Source: Alphaproteobacteria bacterium TMED93
Lineage (GTDB): Bacteria; Pseudomonadota; Alphaproteobacteria; TMED109
NCBI GenBank assembly: GCA_002171495.2
Contig: NHEU02000027.1
Span: 1 to 6,171 of the forward strand
Direction: 5' to 3'
Length of the DNA stretch: 6,171 nucleotides
The notes under the pieces were generated by a model. That model saw only the letters and a program-made list of their open reading frames with translations, did not search any database and had not been told where the DNA came from. Each line of letters begins with the position of its first letter. Within the stretch, counting starts at the first letter, position 1. Positions 1-6,171 of the stretch are shown one piece after another. Both the position numbers and the translations under genes were made by a program.

Positions 1-417
1 ATTTTTAAAAACTTTCTTGAACTCGGAACATTCATACAAAAAAAAAGAAGGGAAACTGGTGAAAGAATAGAAGCTATGTCTTCCAAACTTTTAATAAAAA
101 AAAGTATTTTAAAGAATATTGAAAATGGAATATTTTCTCAAAATGATTATGAGAAAAATAGTTATCTAAAAGGATTCTTGAAAACTTATATGAGAGATCT
201 TAAACTTCTTGAGGTTTGTGATATTGAAAATTTATTTGTAAATAGTTCAATAGATATTAAAAACTCTGGTGTCTCTTTAGACAATAATAAGGAAAATGAT
301 CAGAAGTTTGGATCGCTAATTATTTTAATTTCCCTTATATTGATTGGTATATTATTTTTATTTTGGAATAGAAATACATACTACGAACTTTTTGAATTAG
401 AAAAACTTTTAAGATAG
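1..417 (+). CDS. RodZ-like helix-turn-helix membrane protein, 5' end outside the window
   Basis: The reading frame is open from the window edge to the TAG at 415-417 (138 codons visible). An ATG lies at 76, but the 25 codons before it already read like the start of a RodZ-type HTH_25 domain (LGTFIQKKRRETGERIEAM). The true start is therefore probably upstream of base 1. The HTH continues through the typical IENG turn and the segment YLKGFLKTYMRDLKL, which matches the 'ARGFLRAYARYLGL' pattern of RodZ proteins. A polar linker follows, then one hydrophobic helix (about residues 104-122 of the visible frame, FGSLIILISLILIGILFLFW). Only about 15 residues come after it, so the large periplasmic domain of E. 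coli RodZ is absent. RodZ is an inner-membrane protein that links MreB to the cell-shape machinery. Its position just upstream of ispG-hisS, as in E. coli, supports the assignment. Whether this short form still binds MreB, or acts as a membrane-anchored DNA-binding protein, cannot be told from sequence. Confidence 0.8.
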   Translation: MFKNFLELGTFIQKKRRETGERIEAMSSKLLIKKSILKNIENGIFSQNDYEKNSYLKGFLKTYMRDLKLLEVCDIENLFVNSSIDIKNSGVSLDNNKENDQKFGSLIILISLILIGILFLFWNRNTYYELFELEKLLR

Positions 418-424
418 AGTTTTT

Positions 425-1510
425 ATGGAATATTTTCAGAATAAATTAAAAAGAAGAAAAACCAGATTGGTGACTCTAGGAAAAATAAAAGTAGGAAGTG
501 AAGCACCTATAACAGTACAATCAATGACTAATACTGTTACTCATAACTTAGAAAAAACTCTAAAACAAATTGTTGCTTTAGAAAAAGCTGGTGCAGATTT
601 AATAAGAGTATCTTGTCCAGATGAAAGTTCTACTAAAGCACTAAAAAAAATAGTAGGAAAAGCTAAAGTTCCAATAATTGCTGACATACATTTTCATAGT
701 CAGAGGGCAATAGAGGCTGCAGAGGCAGGGGCCGCCTGTTTAAGAATTAATCCTGGTAATATTGGAAACATAGAAAAAATAAAAAGTGTAGTAGATGCAG
801 CTAAAAAAAATAATTGCGCTATAAGAATTGGAGTTAATGCAGGATCATTGGAAAAAGAATTTATTGATAAATATTATAGAGCTACTCCTGAAGCAATGCT
901 AGCGAGCGCTTTGAAACATGTTAAAATTTTAGAAAGTCTTAAATTTTATAATACAAAAATTAGTGTAAAAGCATCAAATGTGCAACTAGCAATTGACTCA
1001 TACAAATTATTGGCAAAAGCAACAAATTACCCTCTACATCTAGGAATAACAGAGGCTGGAAGCCTAATCACTGGAACTGTTAAATCTTCTATAGGAATAG
1101 GAAGCCTTCTAAATGAAGGAATAGGTGATACCATTAGGGTGTCATTGTCTGATGACCCAATAAATGAAGTTAGGGTAGGAATTGATATTTTAAATGCCTT
1201 AGGAATTAGAAAATCAGGATTAACTATAATTTCTTGTCCATCATGCGCTAGACAGCAATTTGATGTAATAGAGACTGTAAAAAAAATTGAACATAAATAT
1301 TCAGGCATTAAAAAACATATTAGTATTTCAATCCTTGGATGTGTTGTTAATGGCCCAGGTGAAGCTAAGCATGTAGACTTAGGAGTTACTGGCGGAGGAA
1401 ACAATAATCATCAAATTTATTTAAATGGGAAAAAAAGCTTCATAAGCAAAAATCAAGACCTTACAAAGGTTCTTTCAGATCTGATTGAAGAAAATTTAAA
1501 AAATGAATAA
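425..1510 (+). CDS. ispG: 4-hydroxy-3-methylbut-2-en-1-yl diphosphate synthase (IspG/GcpE)
   Basis: IspG converts 2-C-methyl-D-erythritol 2,4-cyclodiphosphate to HMBPP, the penultimate step of the MEP isoprenoid pathway, in the cytoplasm. It uses a [4Fe-4S] cluster reduced by flavodoxin or ferredoxin. The 361-residue product has the compact bacterial layout. The N-terminal TIM-barrel part includes VQSMTNT (31-37), DLIRVSCP (58-65), ADIHFH (86-91) and LRINPGN (106-112). A C-terminal reductase-like domain carries the cluster ligands: Cys271 and Cys274 in SCPSCARQQFD, Cys306 in GCVVNGPGEA, and Glu313 as the fourth ligand. The middle insertion seen in plant and some bacterial IspG forms is absent. 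The ATG follows the upstream stop by 7 bases, with only a weak purine stretch (about 411-419) as ribosome-binding site. The gene ends inside the start of hisS, sharing 8 bases. All key residues are present, so the enzyme should be functional and this organism should use the MEP route. Confidence 0.98.
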   Translation: MEYFQNKLKRRKTRLVTLGKIKVGSEAPITVQSMTNTVTHNLEKTLKQIVALEKAGADLIRVSCPDESSTKALKKIVGKAKVPIIADIHFHSQRAIEAAEAGAACLRINPGNIGNIEKIKSVVDAAKKNNCAIRIGVNAGSLEKEFIDKYYRATPEAMLASALKHVKILESLKFYNTKISVKASNVQLAIDSYKLLAKATNYPLHLGITEAGSLITGTVKSSIGIGSLLNEGIGDTIRVSLSDDPINEVRVGIDILNALGIRKSGLTIISCPSCARQQFDVIETVKKIEHKYSGIKKHISISILGCVVNGPGEAKHVDLGVTGGGNNNHQIYLNGKKSFISKNQDLTKVLSDLIEENLKNE

Positions 1511-2747
1511 TAGAAAAATCTCTACAGTAAGAGGCATGCACGATACTTATGGAACTTCCTTCTATAAACAAAGAAGTATTATAGAAAGTTTTATAAAAGT
1601 AGTATCCCTTTTAAACTTTACTCCTATGAATACTCCAATTATAGAACATAGTGAAGTATTTCTTAGAACATTGGGAGACTCTTCAGATGTTGTAATGAAA
1701 GAAATGTACACCTTTTTAGACAAAAGCAATGATAGTGTAACTTTAAGGCCTGAAGGAACTGCTGGTATTGCAAGAGCCTTAATATCAAATGGCTTTACCC
1801 AAAACTTACCTCAAAAATATTTCTATTATGGGCCTATGTTTAGATATGAGCGCCCTCAACAAGGAAGATTGAGACAATTTAATCAAGTAGGTTTAGAGTT
1901 TTTTGGAAAGGGAAGCTATTTTGAAGATTGTGAAGTTATAAGAGCAGCTCATCATTTTTTAATAGAACTGGATATAAAAAAAGATGTAAAACTTAAAATA
2001 AATACTATTGGAAAAACTGATAGTAGAAAAAGCTTTATTAAAGAAATAAAGGCTTATTTTTATAGTAATAAAAAAAAATTATCCTCTGATAGTTTAAAAA
2101 GACTTGATAGAAACCCTTTAAGAATTTTAGACTCTAAAGCACCTGAAGATATAGCCTTACTTGAAAAAGCTCCTGTGATTTATGATTTTTTAAAAACAGA
2201 AGAAGTAAATAGCTTTAAGAATGTAAAAAGCACCCTCAAAGAATTAGATATTTCCTTCACTGTAGACCCTTATTTAGTAAGAGGTCTAGATTATTACAGC
2301 GATACTACTTTTGAATTTACTCTAACAAAAAATGATAGATTTGCAGTATTAGCTGGAGGCAGATATGATAATTTAATTAATGAGTTGGGAGGAGGAAAAA
2401 TATCTGGTGTAGGATGGGCTGCAGGAGTTGAAAGATTAGAGAGTTTACTTTTAAAAGGTCCTTTAATTAATTTACCTATACTATTGATTCCTACAAATGA
2501 AAAGTATATGAATTATGTTTTACGTATTTCAAATAAACTATATTTTCAAAATGTTAAAAATCAAATTCTAGATCATTTTAATCTTAAAAAATCTTTAAAG
2601 TATGCAAATAAAGTTAAAGCTAAAATAGTATTAATAATTGGAGATGAAGAGTTTAAAAGTTCTAAATTCAGCTTAAAAAACTTAGAAAGTGGAACCCAAG
2701 TAACTGTCAATGAGAAAGAGTTATTTGAAAAAATAAAAAATGAATAA
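1503..2747 (+). CDS. hisS: Histidyl-tRNA synthetase (class II)
   Basis: HisRS charges tRNA-His with histidine in the cytoplasm. The 414-residue length is normal for bacterial HisRS. The start MNNRKISTVRGMHD matches the usual opening of the family. Class II motif 1 lies near residues 44-64 (TPIIEHSEVFLRTLGDSSDVV). Motif 2 is at 107-135 and includes FRYERPQQGRLRQFNQVG. The HisRS-specific signature LVRGLDYYSDTTFEF (258-272) carries the catalytic Arg260. A second His-binding loop is AGGRYDNL (284-291), and motif 3 is GVGWAAGVERL (302-312). The conserved NPLRILDSK (204-212) sits between motifs 2 and 3. The last 90 residues form the anticodon-binding domain, the most divergent part, though LKKSLKYANKVKAKIVLIIGD still fits. 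The start overlaps the ispG stop by 8 bases and has no Shine-Dalgarno sequence at normal spacing, so translation is probably coupled to ispG. Motif 2 looks like the canonical bacterial type rather than the divergent alphaproteobacterial type that pairs with tRNA-His lacking G-1; that reading is tentative. Confidence 0.98.
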   Translation: MNNRKISTVRGMHDTYGTSFYKQRSIIESFIKVVSLLNFTPMNTPIIEHSEVFLRTLGDSSDVVMKEMYTFLDKSNDSVTLRPEGTAGIARALISNGFTQNLPQKYFYYGPMFRYERPQQGRLRQFNQVGLEFFGKGSYFEDCEVIRAAHHFLIELDIKKDVKLKINTIGKTDSRKSFIKEIKAYFYSNKKKLSSDSLKRLDRNPLRILDSKAPEDIALLEKAPVIYDFLKTEEVNSFKNVKSTLKELDISFTVDPYLVRGLDYYSDTTFEFTLTKNDRFAVLAGGRYDNLINELGGGKISGVGWAAGVERLESLLLKGPLINLPILLIPTNEKYMNYVLRISNKLYFQNVKNQILDHFNLKKSLKYANKVKAKIVLIIGDEEFKSSKFSLKNLESGTQVTVNEKELFEKIKNE

Positions 2748-3816
2748 AAATTTACAAATAAAATTAATACAGATATCAGAAACATTTGATGAAATACAAA
2801 AACAATTATCATCTCCAAATATATCTAACGAGGAAAGAATAACTCTAAGTAAAAAGTTCTCTTCATTGGAACAAATTATAAAAAAAAAAAATGAAGTAAA
2901 AAAAATAGAAGACAGCCTATCTGATACCGAAGAACTTTTAAATGAAGAGCAAGATAGTGAATTGTTGGAATTAGCTAGAGAAGATATAGATAATCTTAAA
3001 AAAAACCTCGAAATTGAAAATAATAATTTAACAAAACTATTAATACCGAAAGATATAGACGACGAAAGAAATGCAATAGTAGAAATAAGAGCTGGTACTG
3101 GTGGGGATGAGGCTGCATTATTTTCTATGGTTCTTCTAAGAATGTATCAAAAATATGCAGAAATAAATAAATGGAAATACGAATTACTTAACTTTCAAGA
3201 AACTAATATAGGAGGTTGTAAAGAAGCTATTTTATCATTTACAGGCAATAATGTCTTTTCCTCCTTAAAGTATGAGTCTGGTGTTCACAGAGTACAGAGA
3301 GTACCACAAACTGAGACACAAGGTAGAATTCATACTTCTGCTTCTACAGTTGCAGTTTTGCCAATGGTTGAAGAATTAGAAATAGCAATTGACCAAAAAG
3401 ATCTTAGAATTGATACTTTTAGATCCCAAGGAGCAGGAGGACAACATGTTAATACCACAGATAGTGCTGTAAGGATTACTCATATTCCTACAAATACGGT
3501 TGCAAGCTGCCAAGATGAAAAAAGTCAACACAAAAATAAAGCAAAGGCGATGAAGATTCTTAGTTCAAGAATTTATGAAAAACAAAAAAAAGAAAAGGAA
3601 GAGGCTTTGGCAAATAAAAGAAAGTCTTTAGTTGGAAGCGGCGACAGGTCAGAGAAAATAAGATCTTATAATTATCCACAAGGTAGAATTACTGATCATA
3701 GAATTAACCTTACCTTATACAAATTAGAAGAAGTCATCTCTGGTAATGCTCTTAACGAAGTTATAGAACCATTAAAAGAAGCTGAAATAGAGGAGAAATT
3801 AAAAGATTTAGTATGA
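2740..3816 (+). CDS. prfA: Peptide chain release factor 1
   Basis: RF1 recognises UAA and UAG in the ribosomal A site and triggers peptide release. The 358-residue product has family length. The N-terminal helical region (1-100) is rich in Lys and Glu. Then come the PCRF-type segment EIRAGTGGDEAALF (115-128), the codon-reading loop with tripeptide Pro189-Gln190-Thr191 in RVPQTETQGRIHTSAS, and the GGQ catalytic loop at 233-235 in RSQGAGGQHVNTTDSAVR. The C-terminal NYPQGRITDHRI (311-322) is also typical. The PxT anticodon motif, rather than SPF, identifies RF1 and not RF2. Gln235 is the expected methylation target of PrmC, encoded next. The start overlaps the end of hisS by 8 bases and lacks a Shine-Dalgarno sequence; the stop is a TGA shared with the prmC start (ATGA). 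RF1 does not read UGA, so its own termination depends on RF2. A run of 12 A residues at 2880-2891 encodes part of IIKKKN (46-51). Confidence 0.98.
   Translation: MNKNLQIKLIQISETFDEIQKQLSSPNISNEERITLSKKFSSLEQIIKKKNEVKKIEDSLSDTEELLNEEQDSELLELAREDIDNLKKNLEIENNNLTKLLIPKDIDDERNAIVEIRAGTGGDEAALFSMVLLRMYQKYAEINKWKYELLNFQETNIGGCKEAILSFTGNNVFSSLKYESGVHRVQRVPQTETQGRIHTSASTVAVLPMVEELEIAIDQKDLRIDTFRSQGAGGQHVNTTDSAVRITHIPTNTVASCQDEKSQHKNKAKAMKILSSRIYEKQKKEKEEALANKRKSLVGSGDRSEKIRSYNYPQGRITDHRINLTLYKLEEVISGNALNEVIEPLKEAEIEEKLKDLV
2880..2891 (+). repeat. Poly-A homopolymer (12 A) inside prfA
   Basis: Twelve consecutive A residues span the end of Ile47, three AAA Lys codons and the first two bases of Asn51 of prfA. 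This is the longest homopolymer I see in the window; several 9-A runs occur elsewhere, for example 38-46, 2070-2078, 4262-4270, 4505-4513 and 5190-5198. The frame is intact across it. Runs this long are known sites of RNA polymerase slippage and of replication or sequencing indels. Any actual effect here is inference. Confidence 0.9.
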
Positions 3817-4649
3817 AGTTAAACGAAGTCATTGAATACAATCTAAAAAAATTTAAAGAGCTTGGGTTAGATAATCCCTTACAAGAAATAAGGTATATTA
3901 TACTAGAAAAGATAGGTATAAGCTTAGAAGACCAAATTTTCAAAAAAGAATTAGTCATTAATAAGAGTCAAATTCTTGAGTTAGAAAAAATTTTTGAAGA
4001 AAGAAAAAAAAGAAAGCCTTTATCAAAAATCTTCAAAAAAGCTTACTTTAGAGATGTTATATTGTCTGTAAATGAGCATACTTTTTCTCCTAGAATTGAT
4101 ACTGAAGTTTTAATAGATGTATTAATTCAGCAAAAAATTAATTTTAAAAATATATTAGAACTGGGAACAGGAACAGGAGCAATTTCAATTTCTCTTTTAA
4201 ACCACTATAAAAAAGCAAATTCGGTCGTAACAGATATTAGTAAAGAAGCCATTTACATAGCAAAAAAAAATGCTATATTTAATAATACAAATAATCGAAT
4301 GCGCTATATTTGCTGTGATTGGTTAAGTTGTTTTAATAATCTAAATTTTGATATTTTAATTTCTAACCCTCCCTACATTATGAGGTCAGAAATTAAAAAT
4401 TTAGAAGTTGAAGTAAATAAATATGACCCTTTGATATCTTTAGATGGCGGTTATGATGGATTAGCTGCATATAGAAAAATATTAGGTAGTATTAAATTAA
4501 TAGGAAAAAAAAATTTACTGGTTTTATTTGAAATAGGATTTAATCAAGCAGCACAAGTCGCCGATATAATGAATGAGTATGGCTTAGAAAAAATTCAAGT
4601 ATTTAATGATTATTGCAATTTACCCAGATGTATATTAGGAAAAGTTTAA
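3813..4649 (+). CDS. prmC: Release factor glutamine N5-methyltransferase (PrmC/HemK)
   Basis: PrmC transfers a methyl group from S-adenosylmethionine to the glutamine of the GGQ motif in RF1 and RF2, which raises peptide-release efficiency. The 278-residue product matches the usual size. Residues 1-80 form the helical release-factor-binding domain, followed by the linker hairpin ending in TFSPRIDTEVL (90-100). In most homologues this last segment reads PRPxTE, so the second Pro is replaced by Ile here. The Rossmann-fold methyltransferase domain starts with the SAM-binding motif I ILELGTGTGAIS (114-125). The substrate-binding motif NPPY is at 185-188 in ISNPPYIM, and YDPLISLDGGYDGL (204-217) is the conserved family segment after it. 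The C-terminus CNLPRCILGK matches the 'RPRVVLG' ending. The start codon overlaps the prfA stop by 4 bases (ATGA). The nearest purine-rich AGGAG (3791-3795) is about 17 bases upstream, too far for a standard ribosome-binding site, so coupling to prfA is likely. Adjacency to its substrate gene is the classic arrangement. Confidence 0.97.
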   Translation: MKLNEVIEYNLKKFKELGLDNPLQEIRYIILEKIGISLEDQIFKKELVINKSQILELEKIFEERKKRKPLSKIFKKAYFRDVILSVNEHTFSPRIDTEVLIDVLIQQKINFKNILELGTGTGAISISLLNHYKKANSVVTDISKEAIYIAKKNAIFNNTNNRMRYICCDWLSCFNNLNFDILISNPPYIMRSEIKNLEVEVNKYDPLISLDGGYDGLAAYRKILGSIKLIGKKNLLVLFEIGFNQAAQVADIMNEYGLEKIQVFNDYCNLPRCILGKV

Positions 4650-4664
4650 AATAGGCTACAATTT

Positions 4665-4922
4665 ATGAAGAAAAATTACTCATTTAAGAGAAACAGAGGG
4701 AAGCCTCAAAAAAAACAATCACTCTTAAACAATAATGGATTTAGAATTAAAGGTGAAAATAAACCAAAAGGTAAGCCTATAGAAATAATGGGCAAGTATG
4801 AAATTTTGGCAAGAGATGCATCTTCAGCAGGAGATAGGATAGCAGCAGAAAACTATATGCAACATGCTGAGCATTATCTCAGAATTAGCAACGCTCTTAA
4901 AGAAAAAAAAATAGATAATTAA
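4665..4922 (+). CDS. DUF4167 domain protein, minimal form
   Basis: This small basic protein (85 residues) belongs to the DUF4167 family, which is conserved in alphaproteobacteria and has no established biochemical role that I know of. The first 40 residues are rich in Lys, Arg and Asn (KKNYSFKRNRGKPQKK) and look disordered and able to bind nucleic acid. Residues 41-79 form the conserved helical block: IMGKYEILARDASSAGDRIA followed by ENYMQHAEHYLRIS, matching the family pattern 'KYxxLARDAxSSGDxVAAENYxQHAEHYxRI'. Many relatives carry a long Gln/Arg/Pro-rich tail, whereas this one stops 6 residues after that block, consistent with genome streamlining. The ATG lies 15 bases after the prmC stop, with a weak AGG (4653-4655) 9 bases before it. 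Its place after prfA and prmC suggests co-transcription with translation-termination genes. A ribosome or RNA-related role is inference only. Confidence 0.9.
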   Translation: MKKNYSFKRNRGKPQKKQSLLNNNGFRIKGENKPKGKPIEIMGKYEILARDASSAGDRIAAENYMQHAEHYLRISNALKEKKIDN

Positions 4923-4930
4923 CTTTTACT

Positions 4931-4959
4931 CTTGTGATATAAGTTCTTAACAACCATAT
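4931..4959 (+). promoter_or_regulatory. Candidate heat-shock (sigma-32/RpoH) promoter of clpB
   Basis: In the 54-base gap before clpB, CTTG (4931-4934) is followed after 17 bases by AACCATAT (4952-4959). This resembles the sigma-32 pattern CTTG(AAA)-spacer-CCCCATnT: the -35 core is complete, and the -10 keeps CCAT and the last T. The spacing fits the known range. Transcription would start near 4966, giving a leader of only about 10 bases. ClpB is a standard RpoH target, which adds support. The region is AT-rich, so a chance match is possible. Confidence 0.5.
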
Positions 4960-4968
4960 CTAATTCAT

Positions 4969-4971
4969 AGG
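4969..4971 (+). promoter_or_regulatory. Short ribosome-binding site of clpB
   Basis: AGG lies 5 bases before the ATG at 4977. It is short, but it is the best-placed Shine-Dalgarno-like element in the window and supports this start. Other genes here, notably hisS and prfA, have none at this spacing. Confidence 0.45.
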
Positions 4972-4976
4972 TAAAT

Positions 4977-6171
4977 ATGAATTTAGAAAATTTTGACCAA
5001 AAATCTACTATTATAATAAATGCTGCTTTTAATTATGCTGCTGAAAACAACTATGCTTACTTAACGCCTGTAAACATACTAGAAGTCATGTTAAAAACAA
5101 ATGAAGCTGTAAAGTTAACAATGGAATATTTTTCAATTAATATAGATACTTTATATCTTGACTCCCAGAATTATTCAAAAAAATCTAAGAAAAAAAAAGA
5201 TAATGAAGATACCTTGATACAAGGAAATGTTATAATGCTAATGGAACAAGCTCAAAATGAAGCAAAAAAAATTGGTTCCAAAAAAATTAATAGCAATATT
5301 ATTCTTTTAGCACTTACTTCAGATATTTCTCCTCAATCAAAATTATTACTTGAAAAGCATGGTATTACTTATCAAAAACTTTTTGATTTTCTAAAATCTA
5401 AAAAAAATAATAAAAATCTTGAATTAGAGTTTGTAAAGAAATATACGGTGGATATAACCTCCCTTGCTTTAAATAATAAAATAGACCCAATAATAGGAAG
5501 AGAAGAAGAAATTAAAAGAACTATTCAAATTATTTCTAGACGAACTAAAAATAATCCCATATTGATTGGTGATCCTGGGGTTGGGAAAACTGCAATTGCA
5601 GAGGGTATAGGAATTAAAATTATCGAAAATCAAATACCAGACAATCTTAAAAACTCTAAGCTACTTTCTTTAGACTTATCTTCAATGTTAGCAGGGGCAA
5701 AGTTTAGAGGAGAGTTTGAGGAAAGACTAAAAAATCTTTTGAGTGAAATAAATGATTTAGAAAATGTAATTTTATTTATAGATGAAATACACACTATAAT
5801 AGGAACTGGAGCTAGTGAAGGATCACTTGATGTAGCGAATATAATCAAACCAGCATTAGCCAGAGGAAACCTTCAATGCATAGGAGCAACGACTTTAGAT
5901 GAATATAGAAAGTATTTTGAAAAAGATGCTGCCTTAACAAGGAGGTTTCAACCTATTTTTATTAATGAACCTTCAGTTAATGATACAATTTCAATTCTCA
6001 GAGGTTTAAAAGAAAAATATGAATTACATCATGGCATAAGTATTTCTGATAAAGCAATAGTGTCAGCAGCAATACTATCTAACAGATACATAGCTATCAG
6101 AAAGCTACCAGATAAGGCAATTGATTTAATAGATGAGGCAGCAAGCAAAAGAAAAATAGAGTTGAAATCAA
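4977..6171 (+). CDS. clpB: ATP-dependent chaperone ClpB, N-terminal half (3' end outside the window)
   Basis: ClpB is a cytoplasmic hexameric AAA+ disaggregase that threads aggregated proteins through its pore with DnaK/DnaJ/GrpE. The frame is open from the ATG at 4977 to the window end (398 complete codons; full-length ClpB is about 860). [10 protein letters not shown] matches the usual ClpB start. Residues 1-145 form the Clp N-domain, with a Lys-rich stretch at 68-74 (KKSKKKK). The first AAA+ module follows: [12 protein letters not shown] (170-181), Walker A GDPGVGKT (198-205, Lys204), pore loop [12 protein letters not shown] (239-250), Walker B ILFIDE (265-270, Glu270), sensor GATT (303-306), arginine fingers Arg322-Arg323 and [14 protein letters not shown] (377-390). 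The pore-loop aromatic is Phe243 where E. coli has Tyr. The window stops just before the expected coiled-coil M-domain, so ClpC cannot be excluded by domain content. YELHH, the ending [13 protein letters not shown] and the alphaproteobacterial gene order favour ClpB. A heat-shock promoter probably precedes it. Confidence 0.93.
   Translation, partial: MNLENFDQKSTIIINAAFNYAAENNYAYLTPVNILEVMLKTNEAVKLTMEYFSINIDTLYLDSQNYSKKSKKKKDNEDTLIQGNVIMLMEQAQNEAKKIGSKKINSNIILLALTSDISPQSKLLLEKHGITYQKLFDFLKSKKNNKNLELEFVKKYTVDITSLALNNKIDPIIGREEEIKRTIQIISRRTKNNPILIGDPGVGKTAIAEGIGIKIIENQIPDNLKNSKLLSLDLSSMLAGAKFRGEFEERLKNLLSEINDLENVILFIDEIHTIIGTGASEGSLDVANIIKPALARGNLQCIGATTLDEYRKYFEKDAALTRRFQPIFINEPSVNDTISILRGLKEKYELHHGISISDKAIVSAAILSNRYIAIRKLPDKAIDLIDEAASKRKIELKS

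Noticed and set aside
76..417. Start of the RodZ-like gene at the ATG at 76
   Set aside because: The 25 in-frame codons before it encode the first helix of the HTH domain, so starting at 76 would cut the domain. The real start is probably outside the window.
125..437. ATGGAATATTTTC occurs at 125-137 and again at 425-437 (the ispG start), exactly 300 bases apart, and nearly again at 5121
   Set aside because: The copies are read in different frames and the flanks do not match, so this is a chance repeat in AT-rich DNA rather than a duplication or regulatory element.
1027..1404. Open frame on the minus strand, 125 codons, inside ispG
   Set aside because: It lies fully antisense to the conserved IspG C-terminal half and resembles no family I recognise. 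It is explained by codon bias on the coding strand.
2573..2818. Minus-strand open frame across the hisS/prfA junction
   Set aside because: It is antisense to two conserved genes. Its Phe/Leu-rich, membrane-like appearance is the reverse complement of Lys/Glu-rich coding sequence.
3761..3958. Minus-strand open frame across the prfA/prmC junction
   Set aside because: It is antisense to conserved coding sequence, and its hydrophobic composition is a by-product of A-rich codons on the other strand.
4635..4662. Possible promoter before the DUF4167 gene (TACAAT at 4657-4662 with TTAGGA upstream)
   Set aside because: The -35 match is only about half, and the -10 would sit 2 bases before the ATG. 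Co-transcription from prmC is simpler.
4923..4976. Possible terminator between the DUF4167 gene and clpB
   Set aside because: Only a 4-base inverted pair (TAAG-TT-CTTA, 4940-4949 region) is present, with no GC stem and no T run after it.
5630..5848. Minus-strand open frame inside clpB
   Set aside because: It is antisense to the first AAA+ domain of ClpB, which is continuous and conserved on the + strand.

Overview
The window carries seven protein-coding genes, all on the + strand and almost without gaps. From left to right they are the 3' part of a RodZ-like helix-turn-helix membrane protein, ispG, hisS, prfA, prmC, a DUF4167 gene, and the 5' half of clpB, which runs off the right edge. I see no rRNA, tRNA, CRISPR array, mobile element or phage gene. 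No intergenic stretch exceeds about 55 bases.

The DNA is very A+T rich (roughly 30% GC by eye, not computed), with long A runs, A/T-ending codons, tiny gaps and overlapping genes. DUF4167 is essentially an alphaproteobacterial family, and prfA-prmC-DUF4167-clpB is an order I associate with alphaproteobacteria. Together these suggest a streamlined, AT-rich alphaproteobacterium, most likely a marine Pelagibacterales/SAR11-like or HIMB59-like lineage. A Rickettsiales-like genome is a weaker alternative. The placement is inference from gene order and composition.

Region 1-3816 is a housekeeping run. The RodZ-like gene is followed after 7 bases by ispG (isoprenoid precursor synthesis, MEP pathway). 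IspG overlaps hisS by 8 bases and hisS overlaps prfA by 8 bases, both through the identical string ATGAATAA. The rodZ-ispG-hisS order is also found in E. coli. Region 2740-4922 is a translation-termination module: release factor 1, the methyltransferase that modifies its GGQ glutamine (4-base ATGA overlap), and a small basic DUF4167 protein. A 54-base gap then precedes clpB, the disaggregase. It holds a plausible heat-shock (sigma-32-type) promoter, so clpB is probably a separate transcription unit.

The region looks ordinary and I find no evidence of an undescribed system. The points most worth a second look are the short-tailed RodZ homologue, the twin 8-base overlaps without Shine-Dalgarno sequences, a 12-A homopolymer inside prfA, the candidate clpB heat-shock promoter and the minimal DUF4167 protein.
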